Positions 1-7,161 of a DNA stretch of 64,000 bases are shown one piece after another. Source of the stretch: Amycolatopsis sp. QT-25 (GTDB lineage: Bacteria > Actinomycetota > Actinomycetes > Mycobacteriales > Pseudonocardiaceae); assembly GCF_029369745.1 (NCBI RefSeq), contig NZ_CP120210.1, positions 744,001-808,000 on the forward strand. Reading direction: 5' to 3'. Position numbers and translations under genes: made by a program. Under the pieces are notes generated by a model. It worked only from the letters and a program-made list of their open reading frames with translations, searched no databases and was not told the DNA's origin. The first letter of the stretch is position 1, and each line of letters starts with the position of its first letter.

Positions 1-45
1 CCCCGCCCCGCCACCACCCTCAACGGGCAGGCGGTGCCTGGCTGG

Positions 46-1092
46 TCAGATCAGGAACAGCTCCGCGAACAGCACACCGATGAGGATCGCCGCCACGACG
101 GCACCGGCCACGATCAGCCGCTTCCGGGTGTCGGACGACTTCGCCGCGGCCGGCGCGGCGGGTGTGTACTGCTGCGCCGGCGGCGCGTACTGCGGCTGCT
201 GCGGCTGATACTGCTGCGGCTGGTGCTGGGGGAACTGCGGCACCGGCTGCCGCGGGGACGCCTGGTTCATCGGCATCGGCATCGAAGCCGGAACCGTCGG
301 CATGGCGGGCGCGGTCGGCGGGATGAACGCCGTCTGCCTGCCCTCGGTGATCGCACCCAGCGAGCGGACCGTGTCGGCCATCGTCGGCCGCGCGTCCGGC
401 TCCGCCCGAAGCATCTTGCGCAGCGCGCCTGCCAGCGGGCCGGCGGTCTGGGGCGGTCGTTCCGAGGACTCGCCGTCCTCACCGAACGGCGGCACCCCCT
501 CGACGGCCGTGTACAGCGTCGCGCCCAGCGAGAACACGTCGGACGCCGAAGTCGCCGGTTCGCCGCGCGCCACCTCGGGCGCCCGGTACGCCGGGCTCGG
601 CCCGCCACCGGTGATGCCGATGTCGGTGAGCTTCACGCCGCCGTCGTCGGCCAGCAGGACCGTGCCCGGCTCGACGGTCCGGTGCACCACCCCGGCCTCG
701 TGCATCGCGGCCAGCGCCCGGCCGAGCACGATGCCCAGCCCGGCCGCCTGTTCCGCGGTCAGCCTGCCGTGCTCGGCGAGGAAGGTCGCCATCCCGCGGG
801 ACGGGATGTACTCCATCACCAGCCACACGTCCTGCCCGTCGGGCAGCACGTCGTACACCTTGATGGCGGTGGCGTGCTCGAACTTGGCCGCGTCCTTGCC
901 TTCTTGGATGACGACGGCCTTGGCTTGCTCCGCCCGGTCCGGCGGCAGGCCGACGGGCAGGTACATCCGCTTCATCGCGACCGTGCGCAGCAGACGCGTG
1001 TCGAACGCCAGCCACACGATGCCCGCCCGGCCCCGCCCGATGGGCTGGTCCAGGCGGTACCGGCCGCCGACGATGGAACCTTCAGAACTCAA
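46..1092 (-). CDS. Ser/Thr kinase-like membrane protein, probable pseudokinase
   Basis: 348-aa protein with an N-terminal PknB-type kinase fold (about residues 10-240), a Pro/Gln-rich linker and a single C-terminal membrane helix (about 327-347). The glycine-rich loop and ATP-anchoring K41 are present and the DFG Asp is kept (D157-I-G). The catalytic loop is not canonical: it reads HRTVEPGT, so the catalytic Asp is T139, the conserved Lys is E141 and the metal-binding Asn is T144. By family knowledge this should abolish phosphotransfer, so a scaffold or sensor role is inferred. The start is a TTG with GAGG six bases upstream. It lies 13 bp downstream of an intact kinase gene, so the two are probably co-transcribed. 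Confidence 0.85.
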   Translation of the reverse strand: MSSEGSIVGGRYRLDQPIGRGRAGIVWLAFDTRLLRTVAMKRMYLPVGLPPDRAEQAKAVVIQEGKDAAKFEHATAIKVYDVLPDGQDVWLVMEYIPSRGMATFLAEHGRLTAEQAAGLGIVLGRALAAMHEAGVVHRTVEPGTVLLADDGGVKLTDIGITGGGPSPAYRAPEVARGEPATSASDVFSLGATLYTAVEGVPPFGEDGESSERPPQTAGPLAGALRKMLRAEPDARPTMADTVRSLGAITEGRQTAFIPPTAPAMPTVPASMPMPMNQASPRQPVPQFPQHQPQQYQPQQPQYAPPAQQYTPAAPAAAKSSDTRKRLIVAGAVVAAILIGVLFAELFLI

Positions 1093-1105
1093 TTGCAGCC
1101 TCGGA

Positions 1106-2725
1106 TCAAGTGCCGGCCGGGGTCGAACTCACCGGTGGGTCGGAAGAAGTCGGCGGTTTGGGCGTCGTCTTCGGCGGAGTCGGTGTGTTGGGCGGCTTCG
1201 GGGTCGATTTCGGCGTGGTCGGCCGATCCGGCTCGTCCGTCTGGCTCGCCTTGCTCTGCGTCTTCTTCACCGAACTCGCCGTCTCCTTGGGCGGCTCGGC
1301 CGGTTGCGTCTCCGCCGGCGTTTCCGTCGTCTCGGGAGCAGCAGACGTCGTCGAAGGAGGCGGCGGCTTCGTCGACGAGTTCCCCACCTGGGCGGGTGTC
1401 TCCGGGTTGTTCGGGCTCAGCAGCCAGAAGCCCAGCGCGGCCAGCGCCACGAGCACGGCACCGCCGATGATCGCGGGTTTCTTCCACGCGCCCGGCTTCT
1501 CGTCGTCGTCCTTGTCCACCGGGCTGGTCTGCGTCCGGGTGGGCGGCGGCGGAGGAGGGGGCGGCGGGCTGTCGTGGTCGTCGTCGTAGGGATCGTCGTC
1601 GTAGTCGCCCACGGGGATCGGGACGGCGCGCGTGGGCGCCGGTCCGCCGCCGGGGTGGCCGCGTTCGGCCAGCAACGCCGTCTCGTCGTAGTTGTCGTAC
1701 CCGTCGTAGTCGTCTTTCGGGTAACCCGACGCGGGCGGCTGGTGGTAGTCGTCTTCGTCGTAGTACGAACCGGCCGCGGCCTGCTCGTCGAGGAGGGAGC
1801 CCGAATGACCGGCCGCCTCGCTGTCGAGGGCCTGGGTCACGCCGGCCCCCGCGACCGGGGCGGCGAGCATGGTCTCGTCCGCGGGGCCGCCCAGCGGCGT
1901 CTCACCCCGAGCGACAGCGGCGAGGAGTTCTTCGCACTCTTCGGCGGTGGGCCGGTGCCGCACCTCCGGGTGCAGCAGCACGGCCAGGACGCTGGCGAGC
2001 GGGCCGGACTGACGCGGCGGGATGATCTGCCCGGCCGCGACCGCGTGCAGCAGGCTCAGCGTGTTCTCGCTGAGGCCGAACGGCGGCTGGCCTTCGCAGG
2101 CCGCGTAGAGCGTGGAGCCGAGGGAGAAGACGTCGGACTCCGGGCCGGGATCGCCGCCGATGGCCACCTCGGGCGCCAGGTAGGCGGGGGTTCCGGCGAT
2201 CATCCCGGTCTTCGTGACCGTGACGTCGTCCTTGGCCCGTGAGATGCCGAAGTCGGTGATCTTCACGGTGCCGTTGGGCGCCAGCAGGATGTTGCCGGGC
2301 TTGATGTCCCGGTGCACGATGCCGACCGCGTGCGCCTCGGTCAGCGCCGCCGCGACCTGCGCGCCGATCCGGGCCACCTCCGTCGGCGGCAGCGTCCCCT
2401 CCTCCTGCAGCACCTGGGCGAGGCTGGTGGAGTTCAGGTACTCCATGATCAGGCAGGGCTGGCCGTTGTCGTCGGTGACGACGTCGAACACCGAGATGGC
2501 GTTCGGGTGGTGCAGCCTGGCGGCGATCCGTCCCTCGCGCATCGTCCGCTGGCGGGCGTCTTCGGCGTCGTGGGCCTCGAGACCGGGTTGCAGCAGCAAC
2601 TGCTTGATCGCCACCGTGCGGCCGAGTACCTCGTCGTGCGCTTGCCACACGGCACCCATCGCGCCCGTGCCGATCCGCCCGGCGATGCGATATCGACCGG
2701 CGACCAGGCGACCCTCGTCGCTCAC
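1106..2725 (-). CDS. Ser/Thr protein kinase, PknB family
   Basis: 539-aa transmembrane receptor-type kinase. The kinase domain (about residues 10-265) has the glycine loop GTGAMG, K41 in VAIK, an intact catalytic loop HRDIKPGN and a DFG motif, and so should be active. A long acidic Pro/Tyr/Asp-rich juxtamembrane linker follows, then one membrane helix near residues 415-437 and a Thr/Pro-rich extracellular tail. No PASTA repeats are visible, so the ligand is unknown. GTG start with GGAGG close upstream. The pseudokinase gene follows immediately, suggesting that the two products work as a pair. Confidence 0.93.
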   Translation of the reverse strand: MSDEGRLVAGRYRIAGRIGTGAMGAVWQAHDEVLGRTVAIKQLLLQPGLEAHDAEDARQRTMREGRIAARLHHPNAISVFDVVTDDNGQPCLIMEYLNSTSLAQVLQEEGTLPPTEVARIGAQVAAALTEAHAVGIVHRDIKPGNILLAPNGTVKITDFGISRAKDDVTVTKTGMIAGTPAYLAPEVAIGGDPGPESDVFSLGSTLYAACEGQPPFGLSENTLSLLHAVAAGQIIPPRQSGPLASVLAVLLHPEVRHRPTAEECEELLAAVARGETPLGGPADETMLAAPVAGAGVTQALDSEAAGHSGSLLDEQAAAGSYYDEDDYHQPPASGYPKDDYDGYDNYDETALLAERGHPGGGPAPTRAVPIPVGDYDDDPYDDDHDSPPPPPPPPPTRTQTSPVDKDDDEKPGAWKKPAIIGGAVLVALAALGFWLLSPNNPETPAQVGNSSTKPPPPSTTSAAPETTETPAETQPAEPPKETASSVKKTQSKASQTDEPDRPTTPKSTPKPPNTPTPPKTTPKPPTSSDPPVSSTPAGT

Positions 2726-2944
2726 GCGACCTCCCTTTGGGCTCCGTCTTCACGTCGCGGAGTCGTCCGCGCACATGGTGCGGCCTTCGACACGCCACAG
2801 CGTTGGAGCGTATGCACATGTAGTGGTCTGTGTGCCGGCTTTTCCGAGACCGACTCGTGACAAGGCTAGGCGCTCACTCTGCGCACACACACGCGGCACA
2901 CTCTGATCGCGGTGGGTGGAGAGCCGTTACACGCGGGGTGTCCG

Positions 2945-3787
2945 TCACATGTGCTGCGCGGACAGCAGTCGCGCGTCGGTGATCAGACCGGTTTTCTCGT
3001 CGGCGAATTCGAGCACCTGTGTGACCCGCACCAGGCCGCCGTCCGCGTTGCGCATGGTCACCACGGCGAGGATGGTGCCGTCGGCCTGCTCGCGGAGATC
3101 CTGGATCTGGATGGCGTCCATCGCGCTCCACGCCTCGACCAGCCTGCCCATTCCGGACTTGGCCAGTACCGGCGTGAGCAGCGACATCGCACCGTGGGGA
3201 TCGGTGTCGACGGTCCGGTAGAACTGCCGTACCGCGTCGATCTTGTCCTCGGCCGTGGTGATCGCGGCCGGTTGGGGGACCGGCTGGGAAGCGGTGCTGG
3301 TGGACGCGGGACCCTGCTGCGTGAGCGAGCCCGAGGCGGTACCCGAAGACGGCCGCGCCGTCGTGCTGGTGCCCGCGGACGTCGGTGTCTCCGGCTTCCG
3401 CCGCGGCTCCGGGGAGTCCGGCACGGCGAGCCCGCCGAGCGCGGCGGCCCCGCTCCCCACCTCGGGTGCAAAGGCATCCGGCGCCGTGCCTTGGCGCTGA
3501 GCGCCCGCGAGCACGCCCGCGGTGACGACGGCGCCCGCGACCAGCAGTCCGGCGGCCACCAGCCCGGCCAGCTTGGCCCGCCGGGCGGCGCGGCTTTCCG
3601 GCTCTTCTTCGGGCTCGGGCCGCGGCGACGGCTCTTCACGGGTGCGGGCGGGAACGAACTTCTGCGGCTCGCGGAAGACCTGTTCGAGGTACTCGCGGTC
3701 CACACGGGTGTCGTTCAGGATCTCTTCCGGGATGACGTCCTCGACACGTACGGCGTCCTCACGCCGTATGCGCTGTCGATCAAGCAC
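2945..3787 (-). CDS. Membrane-anchored protein with extracytoplasmic C-terminal domain
   Basis: 280-aa protein of unknown function. A charged N-terminal cytoplasmic part (about 80 residues) leads to one membrane helix (about 87-110), then a Ser/Thr/Pro-rich linker and a compact C-terminal domain of about 100 residues. That domain resembles the C-terminus of the next gene upstream (4043-5314): both have a helix ending in a TDPH-like motif, then alternating strands. A SnoaL/NTF2-like fold is possible but not shown. GTG start with GAGG six bases before it. It sits downstream of its paralogue and upstream of the kinase pair, so a role in the same envelope-sensing system is inferred. Confidence 0.75.
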   Translation of the reverse strand: MLDRQRIRREDAVRVEDVIPEEILNDTRVDREYLEQVFREPQKFVPARTREEPSPRPEPEEEPESRAARRAKLAGLVAAGLLVAGAVVTAGVLAGAQRQGTAPDAFAPEVGSGAAALGGLAVPDSPEPRRKPETPTSAGTSTTARPSSGTASGSLTQQGPASTSTASQPVPQPAAITTAEDKIDAVRQFYRTVDTDPHGAMSLLTPVLAKSGMGRLVEAWSAMDAIQIQDLREQADGTILAVVTMRNADGGLVRVTQVLEFADEKTGLITDARLLSAQHM

Positions 3788-4042
3788 GAAATTCCTCGCT
3801 CTGGTCCGGGGCAGGCGCTGGGCCGTTCGGCCGGCACCTGTGGTCCGCGCGGCCGTCTTCTGAACGGTGCGGACCCTGCAGTCGCCAGGTAACCCTGTGC
3901 GGACGGTTCACGGCCAGGCTCCATCGCCGGAATGCCGTCGCGATACGACGAACGGCAGCTTAGGTCACCCACCCGGACCAGGGACGACCGCTCGTCGCAC
4001 CGCACGTGCAGAGGAACGGAACACCTGCACGTGCGCGGTTCG

Positions 4043-5314
4043 CTACAGGCCGTCATCGATGATCTTGTCGTCATCACCGAAGGTCAGCGTGCGCTGCTCC
4101 ATGGTCTTGGTTCCGTCTTTGTGGGTGACCTCGACGGTGTTGACGGTGACGCCGCGGCGCTGGTCGATGCTGACCTTCTTCACCTCGAAGTAGGCGACAT
4201 CCGCGTAGCGCTCACGGAGACCCTGCGCGCCTTCTTCGCGCAGACTGCCGGAGGTCACCGAAGAGGCCTCGTGGGGATCGGTGGTGACGCTGTTGAGGAA
4301 GATTTCGGTGTGGTCGCCCATCGCCTCCGCGTCCGGCTGCGACGCGTACCAGGGCGAGGTCGTGGTGGTGCGGTCGGCGGGCACGACCGGCGGTTTCCGC
4401 GGCCGGTCGCTCGGCGACGGCGCGGGCCGTCCGGAGGTGACCGGTCCGTCCGAGCCGGGCTGCGACCGGTCGCCGGGGCCTTCGCTGTCCGACGAGGTGC
4501 CGGAGTTGGCGGAACTGCGGTCGTCCCCGGGGGAGGACCCGGACTCGGAGCTGGGCGGGTTGTCCGCCGCGCCGCCCTGCGGTGGCGTGGCCGGATTGCC
4601 GGCGAGGCCTTCCTGTGTCAGCGGGCTGCCGCCGCGGTAGCCGGGCCAGCCGCCTTGGCTCTGCTGCTCCGGGAGGGGCTTGCCGACCAGGAACGAACCG
4701 GCGAAGAGCAGGCCGACGACGACCAGCGCGGACGCCGCCGCCGCGAACCAGGCGGCCTTGCGCCAGGTCTTGGGCGGGGTCACCGAGGCGGGCACCGAAC
4801 CGAGGTCGAAGGTGCTCAGGCCGTCGACGGGCGGGGCGAGGTAGACGCAGACGTCATCATCGATACCACCGACATCACCGACACCGTCCGCATAGTCGTG
4901 ATCGTCGATCTCCACCGGCTCGGGACGGCGGGGAGCGGGGGCGGTCAGTGTCACCTTCGTGCGCTGAGCGGCCTTCGCACGCCGTTCCTCGGCGGAGGGC
5001 CGGACCGGTTCGCTGAACGAGACCTCGAGGCGGGCGGGGCTCTCCACGGGTACCTCGCGAACGGGCTGCGGAAGCGGCAGGCGGCCGCTCGATGAGGTGT
5101 AGCCGGGGCTCGCCGCCCTCCCGTTCCGCGGTGGCGGCAGCGGCAGGGAACCGGTGGAAGGCGGGGCGAACTCACGGTGTGCGTGATGCCCGTGCCCGCC
5201 TACGCGCTGCCGCCTCGGCGGCACGGGCGGGGTCCAGCCTTCGGTACCGCCCGCCCGGTGGCGGCCCGCGTGCGTGGCGCCGCCCCGTCCTTGGTGTTCG
5301 GCCCAGCCGTTCAT
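4043..5314 (-). CDS. Membrane-anchored protein, paralogue of the 2945-3787 product
   Basis: 423-aa protein of unknown function. The first ~180 residues are cytoplasmic, Pro/Arg-rich and low complexity. One membrane helix follows (about 185-207), then a Gly/Ser/Pro-rich linker and a C-terminal domain of about 90 residues containing a TTDPHEA motif and a strand-rich end. The same domain shape ends the neighbouring 280-aa protein. ATG start. It lies head-to-tail with the paralogue across a 255-bp gap that holds no gene I can recognise. Confidence 0.72.
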   Translation of the reverse strand: MNGWAEHQGRGGATHAGRHRAGGTEGWTPPVPPRRQRVGGHGHHAHREFAPPSTGSLPLPPPRNGRAASPGYTSSSGRLPLPQPVREVPVESPARLEVSFSEPVRPSAEERRAKAAQRTKVTLTAPAPRRPEPVEIDDHDYADGVGDVGGIDDDVCVYLAPPVDGLSTFDLGSVPASVTPPKTWRKAAWFAAAASALVVVGLLFAGSFLVGKPLPEQQSQGGWPGYRGGSPLTQEGLAGNPATPPQGGAADNPPSSESGSSPGDDRSSANSGTSSDSEGPGDRSQPGSDGPVTSGRPAPSPSDRPRKPPVVPADRTTTTSPWYASQPDAEAMGDHTEIFLNSVTTDPHEASSVTSGSLREEGAQGLRERYADVAYFEVKKVSIDQRRGVTVNTVEVTHKDGTKTMEQRTLTFGDDDKIIDDGL

Positions 5315-5652
5315 GTTCGAGCGACCCCCTCGCGGGCCGTCCCTGACGGCGGAACGAACTCGATTGAGCCGATCAGAGCAGTGCTTTCACGGGATCCCTC
5401 GCTTGCAGACTCCCGGGCACTCTCGTGAGCAAATGCACGCGCATGCGACTGCGGACGCGCGGGGCCATCGCCCCCGCGCGTCATGCGGGCATCGCCCGAC
5501 CCAGACGCAAGGGTCCTCACGGGTCACACAGTAAAAGTTCGACACGCGCAAGTCTTCACCCACTCTGCAAGTTGCAGATGTTTCACTCGGTCGGGCGCGA
5601 CCGAACGGGCCGGGGTGACGTTACGCAGTGCTATCGGCGCTGGTGGAGCCGT
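5315..5652. other. Intergenic region, promoter side of the 5314 gene
   Basis: 338 bp without a convincing gene. The one clear structure is a hairpin at about 5456-5480 with 9-bp arms CGCGCGGGG/CCCCGCGCG, which could terminate transcription arriving from the small membrane-protein gene to the right. Nothing else can be supported. Confidence 0.5.
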
Positions 5653-5958
5653 TCAGTTGCCGCTGCGGTACTTCTGCTGGGTCGACTGCAGGGCTTTGGT
5701 GGCGGTTATTCCACTACCCGCTGCAAGCAAGATGGCGATGATGTCGAGCGTCGTTCCCCCACTGGTGAGCAACCAGGCGAAAAGCGAGGCCGCGGTGGTA
5801 CCCGCTGCGATCGGCCAGCGCGACTTGACGTACTGGGCGATGGGCGTGCCACCCGCACGCTTACCCGCCGCGTTGTTCAACATGGCGAGATAACCGAGAT
5901 GGCCCAGCGCGGCGAGCACGCCGGCGATCGCGATCACGACGGCGATGAGGTTAATCAT
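5653..5958 (-). CDS. Small membrane protein, unknown function
   Basis: 101-aa hydrophobic protein with an N-terminal membrane helix (about residues 2-28), a basic loop and two further hydrophobic segments (about 48-70 and 70-90), ending in a hydrophilic Gln/Lys tail. No family was recognised. ATG start; no strong Shine-Dalgarno sequence is visible. A large inverted repeat lies just upstream (5993-6069). Confidence 0.7.
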   Translation of the reverse strand: MINLIAVVIAIAGVLAALGHLGYLAMLNNAAGKRAGGTPIAQYVKSRWPIAAGTTAASLFAWLLTSGGTTLDIIAILLAAGSGITATKALQSTQQKYRSGN

Positions 5959-5992
5959 GTGTCCAGTTTGCCTGTTCTTTTATCGCGCTGTT

Positions 5993-6069
5993 CGCGATCG
6001 TGCTGCCAGGGCGCGACTATCACCTGATCGTTACGTGGACTCCGAGGGCGCCCTGACAGCACGATCGCG
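5993..6069. repeat. 22-bp inverted repeat, one mismatch
   Basis: Arms 5993-6014 and 6048-6069 pair at 21 of 22 positions across a 33-base spacer, beginning CGCGATCGTGCTG on the left. The repeat lies between the end of the chorismate mutase gene and the start of the small membrane protein, both on the minus strand. It could be a large terminator or attenuator hairpin. No U-tract is evident. Confidence 0.75.
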
Positions 6070-6129
6070 AGGCCTAGCGGCCGAAAGGCGCGCGACTTCA
6101 AGGGATCAAGAGACTCTGGTCACGACAGC

Positions 6130-6156
6130 GTCGGTCACGTCGGTCACGTCGGTCAC
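6130..6156. repeat. Three tandem 9-bp units (gtcggtcac)
   Basis: Three perfect copies of a 9-base unit sit in a non-coding gap just downstream of the chorismate mutase gene. The open reading frames crossing it are low-complexity and not convincing genes. Possible slippage locus. Confidence 0.8.
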
Positions 6157-6197
6157 GTCGGCCTTGGTCACCTCAGCGTCGGCCGGGTCGGTCGTGG

Positions 6198-6485
6198 CTA
6201 TCGCCCCAGCCTGCCCCGGCCCAGATTCAGCAGCGCCATCGCCAGCTGCCGTCCCTCCGGCCCGAGCTCGCGGTAGCGCGCCAGCACGTCCATCTCGCGG
6301 TTGTAGACGATCTTGGTGCCGCCGGCGGCCATCCTGGCCGCACCGATCATCTTGGAAACTTCCACGCGGCGGTTGACCAGCCGCAGGATTTCGCCGTCGA
6401 GCCAGTCGATCTCCTTGCGGAGCTCATCGATCTCTTCGGCCGTGGCGGTGGGTTCTTCGGCGTCCGGCTTCTGTGTGGTGTTCAT
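6198..6485 (-). CDS. Chorismate mutase, AroQ class
   Basis: 95-aa all-helical enzyme that converts chorismate to prephenate for Phe/Tyr synthesis. It has the AroQ pattern EIDELRKEIDWLDGEIL, then RRVEVSKMIG and a second helix with conserved Arg residues. The size fits the short monofunctional actinobacterial form (Rv0948c type). The frame is open to 6584, but the ATG at 6485 is chosen because AGAGAGG lies just upstream. It stands upstream of and opposite to pcrA, as in mycobacteria. Confidence 0.9.
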   Translation of the reverse strand: MNTTQKPDAEEPTATAEEIDELRKEIDWLDGEILRLVNRRVEVSKMIGAARMAAGGTKIVYNREMDVLARYRELGPEGRQLAMALLNLGRGRLGR

Positions 6486-6534
6486 CGGGACCTCTCTTCG
6501 GTCCGGATTCCCTGCTGGCCCCCGGAACAGCGTA

Positions 6535-6564
6535 AAGCCCCGGGGTCCGTGGACTCCGGGGCTT
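6535..6564 (-). terminator. Hairpin terminator of the DUF1707 gene
   Basis: Near-perfect inverted repeat with 11-base arms (AAGCCCCGGGG and CTCCGGGGCTT) and an 8-base loop. It is placed 3' of the 6652-7071 gene on the minus strand and just before the chorismate mutase ribosome site. Confidence 0.7.
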
Positions 6565-6651
6565 CGGGTGATGGCATTCGGCACTATGCGATCACGGGAG
6601 CCGGAGTCCGGGTCCCGTGAAAAAATCGCGTCGCGCGCCGCATGCCGATCA

Positions 6652-7071
6652 TTATGCCACAGCGAGTCCGTCCTCCGGCTCGAAGCGGTGGCGTGCGCCG
6701 CGGACGCGGGCGTGCACGAAGACGCTCATGGCCAGCCAGAACATCGGCATCGCCGGCCAGAAGAACGGCATCCCCGACGTCGCCCAGCGGACGATCAGCA
6801 GCACCGAAAGCAGGACGGCGCTCGTGAGGTGGACCCGCATCGCCGGATGCCCGAAGACGACAGGCCGCCGCTGCGGCACGGGTTTCGGCAGATCGGCCGT
6901 GAGCGCGAAGAGTTCGTCTGTGTACTTGGTGGAATACACAGTGCCGAGCCGCTCTTCTACTTCTTCGAGGCTGAGACGGCCTTCGCCGCCGGCGGCCTGG
7001 ATGAGCGAGACGACCCGCTCCCGGTCGGTGTCGGCGGCCCTGATCCGGGAGGGAATCCCGTTGGTGTCCAT
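6652..7071 (-). CDS. DUF1707 domain membrane protein
   Basis: 139-aa protein. Residues about 5-60 form a DUF1707 (SHOCT-like) domain with the typical IRAADTDRERV and LSLEEVEERLG motifs; two membrane helices follow (about 82-100 and 102-120) and a short charged tail. Function is unknown; such proteins are thought to act at the membrane. The frame extends further upstream, but the ATG at 7071 has GGAGGA nine bases before it. Confidence 0.85.
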   Translation of the reverse strand: MDTNGIPSRIRAADTDRERVVSLIQAAGGEGRLSLEEVEERLGTVYSTKYTDELFALTADLPKPVPQRRPVVFGHPAMRVHLTSAVLLSVLLIVRWATSGMPFFWPAMPMFWLAMSVFVHARVRGARHRFEPEDGLAVA

Positions 7072-7146
7072 GACATCCGATCCTCCGCCGCGAACACCGT
7101 CCGCGCGTCGGACGGCAGGCGGCAACACCGCCTACGCCCGGCGCTG

Positions 7147-7152
7147 TAGCGT
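7147..7152 (+). promoter_or_regulatory. -10 element of pcrA, leaderless layout
   Basis: TAGCGT lies nine bases before the pcrA ATG and no Shine-Dalgarno sequence is present, so the transcript probably starts at or next to the start codon. Confidence 0.6.
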
Positions 7153-7161
7153 GGACCGGCG

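Noticed and set aside
302..2242. Long plus-strand ORF of 646 codons opposite the kinase genes
   Set aside because: Arg/Val/Gly-rich low-complexity sequence antisense to two clear kinase genes; a high-GC shadow frame.
6535..6660. Possible tRNA near the chorismate mutase gene
   Set aside because: The stem-loop at 6535-6564 is a simple terminator hairpin; no cloverleaf or T-loop sequence is present.
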